A stretch of DNA of 64,000 nt from Clavelina lepadiformis (lineage: Eukaryota; Chordata; Ascidiacea; Aplousobranchia; Clavelinidae). The stretch is from assembly GCF_947623445.1 (NCBI RefSeq), contig NC_135241.1, forward strand, positions 24,182,501-24,246,500, in the 5' to 3' direction. Shown here in pieces: positions 53,001-63,882 of the stretch (the first letter of the stretch is position 1; the number at the start of each line of letters is the position of its first letter). A program made the translations under genes and the position numbers. The notes beneath the pieces were generated by a model. That model was given only the letters and a program-made list of their open reading frames with translations. It was not told the origin of the DNA and searched no databases.

Positions 53001-54486
53001 GCCCCCTTCCCCACATACGTGGCTCCCATATTTTGAATTCTGCGCAAAACAAGAATGAAATTTTTTTTTATTATTTTAGCATTTTATGGAGACGGAAACA
53101 TGCAAAAAAGTGGATGAATTCTGTACCAACATTAAAAGGTGGTCCTGCATTTCCTTGATGCTTTTACCGAGATGAACTTTGGGTTTAAGTCCAAGTGCAG
53201 CAGTTTTTATCAAAACCGCATCAACGTGGTTATCAATCATCTCCTGGAAGTGAAATTTTAGAAAATCACAATCATCGGGTGTAATATAGACTAAAGTTTT
53301 TTCGGAAAGACATGCATTGTTAAGGTAACTTGTAACACGCAATTACTTTCAATAATTCCTTCTCATCACGCCTCCACAGATAAGACAAGCTGCAAATATT
53401 TAATCTTGAACAGACATTTTCTACACGAATTCTTTGATAATCGGAAAGAATTGCTCCACAGGATACCGCAGAAAAGTCAACCTCAGACTGTATGAAAAAC
53501 AATGCTATACGATATCAAAAATCAAAAAAACCAAAAAAAATGTTTGACAATCATAAACTGCACAAAGGCTAGCTCGGTAACAGGGACTCGAGCAACGAGG
53601 AATTATAATCAAGTTTAAGTCGTGTAAAGACTTTCCTCAGCTCAAGGAAAATTATTATCATACCATTTATTTTACATGCTTGCAATCAGCAACAGTAAAT
53701 AGTATATATTCTATAGTTTATATGTATAGTAGATATATATATATATATTCTACAGTGCTAATAACGATAAACACATTTACTTGGATATCTTTCAGCAGAA
53801 GATACAAATCCTCCACTTCATCTTCACTGTCTTCTTTGTACGTCATCGTCGTCAATTTCGAGTAACCACTAATTTTTCTGAAATATTCCAACAGTTAATT
53901 CACGTTTAATAAGAATGAAACAAAATAGATAAATCTGAAAGAAATATATATGCTATACCAGGCTTACAGTTGGCACTTAAACTTAGATTGTCACCTCTGA
54001 AACAACGGCAGTTGCATTGCCTCTGAGTACATTTTTATGGCTTCGCTACCAACTGTTTGATACATGTAGCTGTCTGATTCACCTACAATGACATATATCT
54101 GAATAATAATAATTGCTGTTTTTTTTTACCTTCATAATACAGTGGTAACCTATTAAAGCAATTTTAGGGTTACCTTCATTTATGGGAGTTAAATTTGCAA
54201 GAGCAACAATGCTGTGTCCCATGGCAAAACACTGCATCATGTTGTAGCAACTGTCCTTTCCACCACTGCAATAAATAAAACTCATGTAAATATTTCAAAA
54301 AAATGTTGTTTATAAAAGTGTGTGTCGTCGCAGCGTGTGTTTCTAAAATAAATTTGGCAGATTGTGTTTTCAAACTTCAATAAACGCTTTTTAATTATAC
54401 CGTATTTTATCCTGATATCCTTGATATTTATTTAGCTTGCACAATGTGCCTAACCTAACTAACCTGATCAAAGCAACCACCTTCAT
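50008..54486 (-). CDS. DPH6: Diphthine-ammonia ligase with two C-terminal RidA-like domains
   Basis: Fifteen exons: 54486-54464, 54265-54174, 54082-53995, 53877-53781, 53487-53347, 53243-53127, 53039-52948, 52837-52660, 52440-52269, 51676-51386, 51293-51160, 50980-50851, 50727-50596, 50520-50368, 50159-50008; 663 aa. The first ~250 residues are the ATP-dependent amidase that finishes diphthamide on elongation factor 2: the PP-loop [61 protein letters not shown] and [17 protein letters not shown]. The rest holds two RidA/YjgF-type domains: [21 protein letters not shown] with ARVCVSLDL in the first, and [15 protein letters not shown] with [13 protein letters not shown] in the second. Fungal and plant DPH6 have this long form; human DPH6 (267 aa) lacks the RidA part. 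Intron 9 carries a hAT element. Confidence 0.93.
51733..52070. mobile_element. hAT-type MITE in DPH6 intron 9
   Basis: 338 bp. Left end CAGTGGTTCCCAAA, right end (reverse complement) CAGCGGTTCCCAAA, each followed by GGGTCGCG-like sequence further in. Flanks CATTAAAC (51725-51732) and TATTAAAC (52071-52078) match at 7 of 8. Confidence 0.88.
53724..53752. repeat. TA microsatellite in DPH6 intron
   Basis: About ten TA dinucleotides within a longer imperfect palindrome of TATA and GTAGA/TCTAC. Intronic simple sequence. Confidence 0.7.
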
Positions 54487-55588
54487 GATTCACCACCGAA
54501 GATTTCAACTGTCGACGCGATGGAGAAAACACAAAGGTCAAGTTTACTTCTACCCTTTTAAACAACAAAGCTCGCGTAATTATCTCCAACAACGTATCTT
54601 CAAGATGCAGGAACAGTTATGTTGACATGTGATAATGATAACGCGTAACTCACGTGCTATTAACAGATAAGGCATAATATGGATGGTCAACAAGGAACTT
54701 CTGTTTGGAGTGAAAACGTTTTTTTTCCTACTTTCGAAAATTATAGTACGCAGCAGTATTGCACTATAGTTTGCAATGTGTATTCAGTGTGCGGATACAG
54801 TACGACGGGGTAAAGTTCGAAGGAATTTTTATCTAAATGGTGAAAAATAAAGGATACGATACGAAAAAGCAGACCTTGTTCAGCGGCTTGTTTTTTGCAG
54901 AAACGTTTTGTGGTTTGATTTGTCTCCTTGTGCCTATAGGGAATGCGTGCTTTGCTTGGTTGCAGAAAATAAAGAGTGCAGTCAAGGGATTTTTTTTATT
55001 TACTTGTTGACAGAATCAGATGAGAGTATGAGTATATGAGGAACACATTGACATTGGATATGTTTATTGAGTTGGAGGCTAGTCATGCGTGCAGTAGAAT
55101 TGAACAACTTGGCCGTTTTCTTGCTTAGAAAACCAGCCTGTTGAGAAAGATTTCTAATTGAAGTTAATCCTTTATTGCGGATTTGAATTGTTTTTTTTTC
55201 TGGATGCTAGCGAAAGCCTAAGACAGCGGTTCTTAACCGGTGAGAAATTTTGCAAGTTCAGATGGAAATAATTAACACCTATCTATCTTTTTGTACACAA
55301 ACATCATATGTTGTAAATAAACACGTATAATAGGCCACAGCTTACTGTTTGATATGCATTTTGCAATGCAGCCACTGCCCAATCACCCCAAGAGGGGAAA
55401 TATGGTTTTGATAGTTTGGCGTAAATGGGAAAACAGATGAAAAAGGTTAAGTACCGCTGGCGTAGGACATAACCGTAGGACCAAAGACTGAAAGATACGA
55501 TTTTAGTTGATTGTATTATGTATTTTGTTTACATTTAGGTCCATGTAACTATACATACTGTAAATATATTAACTTGTAGTTTTAAAGG
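54487..55588. other. Divergent promoter region between DPH6 and the IgLON-like gene
   Basis: 1.1 kb between head-to-head genes. It contains a hAT element (55224-55459). A frame beginning at 54837 encodes a hydrophobic N-terminus but its splice phases do not fit the downstream gene. No specific promoter motif was picked out. Confidence 0.45.
55224..55459. mobile_element. hAT-type MITE upstream of the IgLON-like gene
   Basis: 236 bp. Left end CAGCGGTTCTTAACC, right end (reverse complement) CAGCGGTACTTAACC. Flanks GCCTAAGA (55216-55223) and GCGTAGGA (55460-55467) match at 6 of 8. Confidence 0.75.
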
Positions 55589-58500
55589 ATGGATGTTGGA
55601 ATTAGGTTTCAATACCTTCTTAAATTTTTTGCCTTTCATTGTATTGCAACAGGTAGGCGACACATTTTTGTCTATTTCATCAATTTGTTGAATTGTACAT
55701 TAATTTCTTTCCTATGCATTTAGGCCTAGTTACTTGCAACTTTTAAATTTTTGTTTTTTACATTTAGGCTATAACATATTACGTTATTCATTTTTTTATT
55801 GTTATATTTTTAATTTTTTGTGATTGGTTTCAATCTTTTGCTTCCTATGGATTTATTGTTTATTGGATTCATTAGTTTTTTGGGTGTAATTTTGATTCAT
55901 AACGCTTCAATAAGTTAATATTTAACATTTGTAGGTGCATTTGGTGCAAAAGGTATCGACTTTATAAAGCCAGTGAAGAACATCAGCTCACCTGAGGGCC
56001 AAGATGTTGTTATAAGGTGTGCGTTTATCAATTTAGAAAGCATGCAATTAGAAATTATTTAAATGCTTAACTATGTTTTTATCCTTTTTTTAACACTTTT
56101 ATGCTTAGATGATAGTAATGCAGCTGGTAAGCATGTCGTAAGCTTTAAACTATAACTGCACGACTATACTTTTGATCTTTCAACAGGATGGTGAATCTCA
56201 AATATTCATTTAAAGGGCTTAACAGCTAAATGTTAAAGCTTTTATTTCTAATTAAGGTGCGATATTCCATTCAAGCTTGGAGGTCAAAAGTCGTGGACTC
56301 ATGAAACTTCTGTGCTTTTTGCAAATACTGATAAACTTCTCAATGAGCCCAGACTAAGCTTGCTGGCTGATTCTCCATCTGGTAATTAAACATGGTACCA
56401 TAATGTTGACCTACCTCTTGGTTTTGGGTATTTTATTAATTTGGTTATTTTGTTACTTTGAAAGTCAAGGTTCATGTAGAAGGACATTTCACCAATTTAC
56501 TTTTGAACAATTATTCACTCTTCAAGAAAGAAATTAATACATATATAATAATATGTTTATTTATTATAATTTTGTTAAACTAGTAATAAGTTGATATTTT
56601 TCATCATTTGATCATAATTTTTTATGCAACCTTAACTTTGCCTAATAACAGAATATTCGATGAAGCTGGAAAATTTAAAGGTCGAAGATGAAGGCCAGTA
56701 TACTTGCACAATCTATCGCAATGGAACCAGAAGTTCAACAATGTATTTGACTGTTACTGGTAATTTTAAAGCTCAATTTTGATGAAACAAGTCCTAGATA
56801 TATGCAGCAAATCCTTGTAAAACAGAATTTATGGTCATAACTAAGTGGAATACCGTTACCAAAGAAAGATTCATTTTAAAATGATTGTGACCAGAAAAAA
56901 ACTTGCAATAATGGGAAAGGGCTAGTTGAGTCCAATTTGTGGTTGTTTCTGTTTGTGAAAGATTACTGCTGTTTAATAACGTAAATATTTTTATAAACTT
57001 CAACAAAACAGAGACATAGGAAGCTAAGAATCACATAGACCCTTTAATAATTGTAAAGTTGCTATGAAGTGTTAGTAAAATCGATAAAATATATGTTGGG
57101 ATTTGTAGTTCCACCTCGCATCATCGAAGTCTCCGATGACTTATCTGTGGATGAGGAGGAGGAGGTAACACTGAGGTGTCTCGCCGACGGGAAGCCGAAA
57201 CCAGAGATTACTTGGAGACGTTTGATTCCCTCGGGTTTGCAATTTTATTAGATTTTAGATTAGATGACTGTTAACATGAAATATTTGTTGTCAATGGTTA
57301 TTTCATGACTCAGTCGTTGTGTTCAGAAAAAGCTAAGTTTTTTCATAATTACGTCACTGTAGTATTAGATAGGAATGTGTTGTCTCATATCGCAGCTGAT
57401 GGTGTTCGTGCTAGAAGTGGTTCTTTGCCTCTCGGTCAAGTGACAAGGAGCAGCAGTGGCAAGTATGAATGCAAAGCAGATAACAACGTTCTTTACCCAG
57501 CGAAGGAGACAATACAACTGACTGTTAATTGTAAGTTCACTTGTTATTAAAACCAAATCACGCAACTAGATCGAGATTTTAAACAGCATCATGTTTATCA
57601 GCTAACCTGTAACCATCAATGTAGGAAGCAACGTTTTCATGAACATGTTGACATTTTTGCTCCTGATTAAAACAAACTTATCGTTATTGCTTTCACTATT
57701 TTCAGACCCCCCTGAGATTGAGTCTAGTTTCATGAGCGCTGTAATAAGGGAAGTTCGCGGAAAATCAATATTCCTCGAGTGTATTGCATCTGCTGTGCCG
57801 GCGCCAAACTTCAAATGGTACCAGGGAAGCAAAGAAATGTGAGGCTAGACTATGACTTGCAATTATGTCATACTTACATGTTAATTTGCTGAGGGAAATG
57901 AAAGATTTAAATTTGTTCGCGAGCAGGCTATTAGCAGTTTTATTGATTTTTTTCTACTTGACTGATGTTATAAGGGGATTTATTGCTTGCTGCTTTATAA
58001 TCAATAAGCTCTATATTTTATTGCTTATTGCCTTATGTTTCATTTTCTTAAATTTTAAATAAAATTCCATATTAAGATAACATCGATTTAATTTATTGAT
58101 TTTTTCCAACATGCATGCATGCATTGCTTTAGCTTGATAAGTTTCTAATCACAATGTCCAAATTAATGAGAATTAAAGCGTCTTTCTATGTCATTATCAC
58201 TGTAATTATGAAAATAAGACAAGGTGGGTTATAAAAAGTATGTGTTAATTAACGTAAACATAATATGAGAAGACAGTAATCGCGCTGCAAATACAATTGA
58301 AAATAATTTTCTTCACAGAACTTCCAAAACTTCAGAAAGACATTTTCGAGTCATACAAGGCTTAAACACTCGCAATGGCATTGCTTCCAAGCTGCATATT
58401 TCCAAAGTACGAACGTCGGATTATGGCAATTTCACTTGTCTTGCACAGAATAGACTTGGCAGCAGCAATTACACCATAACATTGTCAGGTTAGACACTGC

Positions 58501-58908
58501 TTCATTACAAACATATGCACAGTATGTTGTCCTGGTTGTACAATAGATGTATTTTGCACTAAGTATGTGCGATATTTCTATTCTAATATTTAGCTATTCT
58601 ACTATTTCTATATTTGGGTTTAGTATGCAGTGGTTAACAACCTAACAGTGGACAATGACTTGTCAAATGGTCAGTAGATATGTTTCAACGAGAATTGCTT
58701 TTGCACCATTTTCCGTGTCACTTGATACTGTGACAGTGTGCTTTGTACTCATAAGTTTAAACACAGCTGTGTGCTTAAACTATTTTCCTATCAATATGCA
58801 ACCAAATTAAACGTTTGTCCCTTAATATAACAAATTTTGATTATTGCAGAGAAATTTGCTCCACCATCAAGGCCCAATCCAAGGAAATGTAGGTTATTGG
58901 TGTTTTAA
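55589..58908 (+). CDS. IgLON-like neural cell adhesion protein (three Ig domains)
   Basis: Nine exons: 55589-55652, 55935-56016, 56257-56381, 56652-56759, 57109-57234, 57396-57530, 57706-57838, 58319-58488, 58850-58908 (reading to a stop); 333 aa. Exon 1 encodes a signal peptide (MDVGIRFQYLLKFFAFHCIA). Ig1: VVIRCDIPF, a Trp in KSWTHETSVLFANTDKLL, DEGQYTCTIYR. Ig2: VPPRIIEVSDDLSVDEEEEV, CLADGKPKPEITWRR, SGKYECKADNNV. Ig3: PPEIESSF, CIASAVPAPNFKWYQG, SDYGNFTCLAQNRLGSSNYT. Order, spacing and the SxLFAxxDK and PPxIxxxSxDxxVxE motifs match the IgLON family (LSAMP, NTM, OPCML, NEGR1), GPI-linked molecules of neural membranes. The usual C-terminal GPI signal is missing from this reading: exon 9 has a donor at 58888 and may continue into an unrecognised last exon. 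Confidence 0.82.
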
Positions 58909-60394
58909 TAAAAATTAAATTTGTTGGATAAAATTTTTTGTGTGGAATTTTGCCTTTGGGGTCTCTGCAGCATTTACCTATCTTTGTCCGTCTCTGTCAG
59001 CTTTCATAGTGCATGACATTTCTTTGCAGATTTTGAAATTTTCAAATCTATCGTCCAAGATGGAGGGAGAGGGAGTTCCCCTTCCCTGAAACATGAAAAG
59101 GGCCGAATGCTTTCATTGCTCACTACTTTAATACTTCCCTGTCTAACAATTTTGTTTGAAAATTTTAATTAGATTGGTTTTTGTGTGAGCTGTTGCAGTT
59201 TTTGAAGGTCTAACCATGTCATTCCAGCTGGCATTTGTATTACCCTGATGTAATTGGTGTTCCACTTTCACACTTTCTTCATATTCATCAGTATTATTGG
59301 TGTTTTTGTATGTCATTCATTCGTATACCTATTGCAGTTTGTGGTATTACTGTATAATTTGATGTTAGACGTACTGTTGCTATGATGTGAAACACTGCAG
59401 ACATCATTATTTTGACAGTACTTTTAATGTCTTCGATTTACCTTTTATGTGTTCACATGCCACTTACATTGTTCATACCGGCAATTCGTCACTGTGGTTG
59501 TCCCACTGTTAATTCTGTTGGTACTCTATTTGTACATTTGTATTTCCATTTGTGAAATGAACACAGTTTTCCTTTTGTCAAATTTAATTACATTTTAGTT
59601 CGTTGTAGTTTCTACTGCCAGTTACTTGAACAATCTCATGTGTTTGTGCTTGCCGTGTTTCTCACTTTCAGTGTGTTTTGAATTAATACTTTGTTAACCA
59701 AATATGAATCATGTTCGTTTATTAGTCTGATGAAAACTCGATTTGCTACAATTGATTTACAGTAAGCATCTATTTTGAGAAGGTATGACAGGTAGAGTCT
59801 TTATCCTTGGATTGAGGAAAGTCTTTGCGCAACCTGAACTTGGTGATGAATCCTCATTAATAGATATCTAGTTACCCAGTTTATCAGTGCGCAATTTGAG
59901 ATCGATGCATTTCTTTGTTTCATATTTGATTGCCTCTTTAATGTTACCCGAATATGAAACTATTTGCCACTTCTACTGATCAGGAACATGCGCTTATTCT
60001 GTTATTGAACACGCACGAGCCTGCGTTACAGTATTGCGAGCCGGACACGCTAGCCGCCTCTTGAGTCAGTCAACGTTGTTTGCCAGAAACGCCCAGTAAT
60101 ACTCCTGCATTATTATTTGCATACTAATTGTATCAACAGTTTGAAAAGCAATTTTATTTTGGATGGAAATATCACCTTTTACATTACCATGATGGTCATT
60201 AAAATGGGGAAGCACCCAAACAAGTCAATTATATCAACAAACAAATTATATCGAAGATGAGTTTGTTCATCAACTGGGAAGAAGTAGGTTACCCGCAATC
60301 CTGTAACTGCAACCAGTTGTAATAGTTTCATTTATTGGTTTTTACATAACTGATTTTTAATAATGTAACTTGTAATCACTAACCGCATGCTAAA
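58909..60394. other. Intergenic region between IgLON-like gene and ENDOV
   Basis: 1.5 kb, T-rich in its first half. It may contain the missing last exon of the IgLON-like gene, but no hydrophobic frame with the right splice phase was found. The right part should hold the ENDOV promoter. Confidence 0.45.
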
Positions 60395-63244
60395 ATGTCA
60401 GAAGTTGCAAGTGAAGAATTGCAAGATTGCTGGAAAAAGTAAGTAGGCCTATTTTATAGACCTACGCTATTTCATTTAGTTACTATATATAGCTTCTGTG
60501 GCTTTGAGCTTTTCACCTCCACACATGTTCACATCGCTGTAAAATATAGAAAAAATGAAGGCAAATTTGGTGTTTTACCGTACTGGAAAGTACGACAGTT
60601 TTCCACAAGAAATTGTGCGTGCAAAGACACAAATGTTGGCCTGAAGACACAATTTTTTGTTTATATTTATTACAAATTGGCACCCAAACAACCAGTTTTT
60701 GATTTGTTTGTTTATTATAAATCAGCATGAAGATAAAAATGTTCAGTGTCCTCGTTGAGGAATCTCCTGTGTGCAACTGCAACACTTTCCATTATGAGTA
60801 TTTTGGACGCCAATTTATAATAACTAAAGAACTGAAGCTACAGTTGTGATGCCAAAGTTTGCATCTTTTCACGCAAGATTTCTTGACGAAACCGCCATGT
60901 TTTCAGTCCGTTGGACACTGCTGGCAAATTTTGTCACATTTACGGCAATTTACCAAAAAATTTTTCATACATTCCAATTTGAGTCACAATCTAATTGATG
61001 TTTGTGTTTATTCCTGTTACTATTTCAATTTAAAAGAGAACCTTTTACATAGGGAACAGGATGAACTTGCAATGAGAGTGAACACTTCATACAATGAAGA
61101 TATCGCCGTCAACCGAATTAGTCTTGTCGGAGGTCTGGACATTTCTTTTGTCAAGGACACAGATGACGCTTGCATTACTTTGGTGGTGCTGTGTCTTCCT
61201 GATCTCAAGGTAGAGATGTTTTTCATTCTTTTGGGTTTCCCCACTTTGTGAGTGTGCAGCTATGTGCAACATTTATTTGCTACAATGTGTGATTATGTGC
61301 AGATATGAAAACTGCGATTGCACATATCATTATCTTTACATGCATACAATAGAGTTTGGGGATGTTAGTGTTAACTTTAGGGTTAGGTTAGTGAACGCAC
61401 TGCTTCCTATATTTTCTTACGTTTTTATCTTGTTCATTAATTGCTCTACGAAAATCATCAATCTTCTAGAATTATATTAGGTTGTCATAGTAACATGCTT
61501 AGCATAACGGTGGTTAGTCAATTCAACCCATGGATGATTAATCCCGAAAATATTCAACCCAAGGACTATTGGGTTGAACCACGGTTGTTGGTTGGGTCAT
61601 CCTGGGTTGAATCGACCGGGAACCTAGCATAACTTGTTGCTTAGCTGTAACCTTATAAAATATGTAGAATTAGGTTTTTTAATACTTGATAAATTACCGG
61701 ATGATACAAACTGTTGGGTTTTTTGAAATTACAACAAGTGCGCGCAAGCTACTGAGAGGCAAAAGTTGTATATAAATATGAATGAACTTGCAGGTAGTCT
61801 ATGAAGATAGCCAGCTTATCAAGATGGTTGCTCCTTACATTCCTGGGTATTTAGCTTTTCGTGAAGTGGGTTTCTTTCACCAAGCACTTCAGAGATTACG
61901 AGTTAAGCACAATGAATTTTTTCCACAAGTAAGCTTCCATTAATTTAAACGATTAAAAATAATGTGTCTGGGTTTTTTCATGTTAAATGTTCAGAACTTA
62001 CGCCATAAATCATCATGTTAAAATAATGACAGTAATAAGTGTGTTGTGTGGATTAGATCGTTATTCGTTTTTTGAATTTAGGTGATGCTCGTTGATGGCA
62101 ATGGAGTGTTACATTTTAAACGATGTGGTTCCGCATCTCATCTGGGTGTAATTTGTGACATTCCTACAATTGGCGTTGCGAAAAATTTGTATCAAATGCC
62201 AGAGGAAGGCATTGTGAGGAATGACGAACACAAACAAAAGGTATTTTGAGAGATGCTTATACATTCAAAAACTTTGGTTCATTACCAGTTAATACTTCAA
62301 GCATTGCTTGTTTACAAACCGTCGAAGCTTATAAATTTAAAGTTGAAGAAATCCATTAAATAATTTTGAGTTATGTCAAATTCCGGTTTTTCAATTTTGG
62401 TAAAATCGGCAAGAAATTTACAGAAGAAATATGATTGGGGCTTTAATAATCAATTTTAGGAAATTAACCTTTCACCTTTTACATCTTAATGACACTATTG
62501 CAACAATTAAAAGTGGAAAGTTACATAAATTGGTAATATTCTATAATGCTAAGCACTTAAAAAGTATCAGAAATGTCTCGCAAATGTACATATTTCTGGT
62601 CTTTAAAGCATTTTTAAAACTTCAAGGTGTCTCAGTTGAATAACAAAGGTGACCAATTTGAACTGAAGACAAACAACCAAGATGTTCTTGGAATGGTTTG
62701 TATTTAAAAGTGGAATTAAATTTTAATTTCTTTCTACCTCGTAATTATCAACTTGCTCTCTAACAGGCTGTTCTGTCAACCAACCAAGCCACAAACCCAG
62801 TCTACGTGTCGGTTGGACACAAATGTAATCTTGAGACCGCTGTTGAAATCGTCCTAAAGTGCTCCGTTGCTCGAGTGCCTGAACCTATCAGACAGGTGCC
62901 ATGACATCTACGACATTGCAACTAATTTCACTGCAGTGGTTTTTATTAGAATGTAACTTCGCGTCTTGGTAGCTGAGTGGTCAGAGTACTGGGCTCAGGA
63001 TAATGCGACCCCGGTTTTACACTCACTGGCGCCACCATTGTAATACCCTTGAGCAAAGCGTGAACGACGCTTGCTTTTGTTCAGTGGCCCTGGTAAACAA
63101 TCCTAAAATTAAGCAATAACATTAATACGAAATAATTTATAAAATTAAGATGATTATAACATGCTTATTGTACAATTAGTAGTTTCGTTTTAGGCGGATA
63201 TTCGTTCCCGGCAGTTTCTTCGAGAGAGATTTCCCCCGGAATGA
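60395..63244 (+). CDS. ENDOV: Endonuclease V
   Basis: Seven exons: 60395-60438, 61053-61209, 61794-61928, 62082-62240, 62627-62695, 62767-62895, 63194-63244; 247 aa (human 282). Animal ENDOV cleaves inosine-containing RNA; bacterial forms act on deaminated DNA. Key residues are visible: the metal-binding Asp in VGGLDISF, the strand-wedge motif [11 protein letters not shown], the second metal-binding Asp in [10 protein letters not shown] with the [10 protein letters not shown] helix, the [10 protein letters not shown] lysine, and [16 protein letters not shown] with PEPIRQAD at the end. Exon 2 was placed at the AG of 61052 because only this site gives the right phase and WKKEQDELA. Intron 2 holds a 116-bp element (61509-61624) and intron 6 a SINE (about 62956-63105). 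Confidence 0.93.
61509..61624. mobile_element. Hairpin-like MITE with 9-bp duplication in ENDOV intron 2
   Basis: 116 bp. The arms are inverted repeats with a few mismatches (left core ATTCAACCCATGGATGA, right the inverse of ATTCAACCCAGGATGA), and TTCAACCC/GGGTTGAA recurs inside. Identical flanks TAGCATAAC at 61500-61508 and 61625-61633 form a 9-bp duplication, the size made by Mutator-like (MULE) transposases. No ORF. Confidence 0.8.
62956..63105 (+). mobile_element. tRNA-derived SINE in ENDOV intron 6
   Basis: Begins with a tRNA-like head: a good A box (TAGCTGAGTGG) and, about 50 bp on, a degraded B box (GGTTTTACACTC). A body follows with CCCTTGAGCAAAGCGTGAAC, resembling the CCCTTGAGCAAGGCAC motif known in several vertebrate SINEs. 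Boundaries and target duplication are not clear. Confidence 0.6.
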
Positions 63245-63505
63245 AGAGCCAACATTTAAGATATTTGAGAGTGCAAAGTTACCAAACAATTCCAATGACG
63301 TCAATATGTGCACTTTTTATGCTGTGATTTTATCTCTATGCGCTTACTCCAATAATCTTGATGATGCGCACAGCATCAATATATTACATTAGCTATATGG
63401 CTCATCACCCTCGTGCAGATTGTATTTTTTAAGCTGTCGTGGCACATGAGTTAACGCATTACGTAGCACTCGCTTTGACCTCTTCATATGTCGGGCTATT
63501 ATAAC
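63245..63505. other. 3' flank of ENDOV
   Basis: About 260 bp after the ENDOV stop; AT-rich, probable 3' UTR. Nothing else seen. Confidence 0.45.
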
Positions 63506-63882
63506 CAGGGCTTTGGAGCAGGCGTAAATATTAAATTGCTCCAGCTCCGGAGCCCTCTTTTATTATAAATTAGCTCCAGCTCCAGTTCCGGAGCTCATTA
63601 ATACCACTGCTCCGGCTCCATTACATCAAAAACTGAGTTTTAAGGATGAACGCTCAATTAGGAATATCTAGCGTTTCAAAATAATCACAAACAAAACAAC
63701 ACAATCAATGAACACAAAACATTTATTTCTGAACAATTCATTTATTTCTGCTTGTAGCATAGCATCTTATGAAATACATCGGAGCCGGAGCCATTTTTCA
63801 AACAACTGGCTCCAGCTCCATTTGAATTTCAAGTAGAGCTCCAGCTCCGTTGAAAATGCACGGCTCCGGCTCCAAAGCCCTG
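63506..63882. mobile_element. hAT-type MITE rich in GGAGC/GCTCC
   Basis: 377 bp. Ends CAGGGCTTTGGAGC and its perfect inverse (14 bp), with many GCTCCAGCTCC/GGAGCCGGAGC units in both subterminal regions. Identical flanks ATTATAAC at 63498-63505 and 63883-63890. No ORF. The last ~110 bp of the window beyond it show nothing recognisable. Confidence 0.93.

Noticed and set aside
54837-55012. Hydrophobic N-terminal frame considered as the signal exon of the IgLON-like gene
   Set aside because: None of its GT donors gives the phase needed by exon 2. The exon at 55589-55652 has a good signal peptide and the exact phase.
59331-59385. Short hydrophobic frame considered as the GPI-signal exon of the IgLON-like gene
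   Set aside because: The hydrophobic reading needs phase 0, while the donor at 58888 leaves phase 1; in the correct phase it stops after a few codons.
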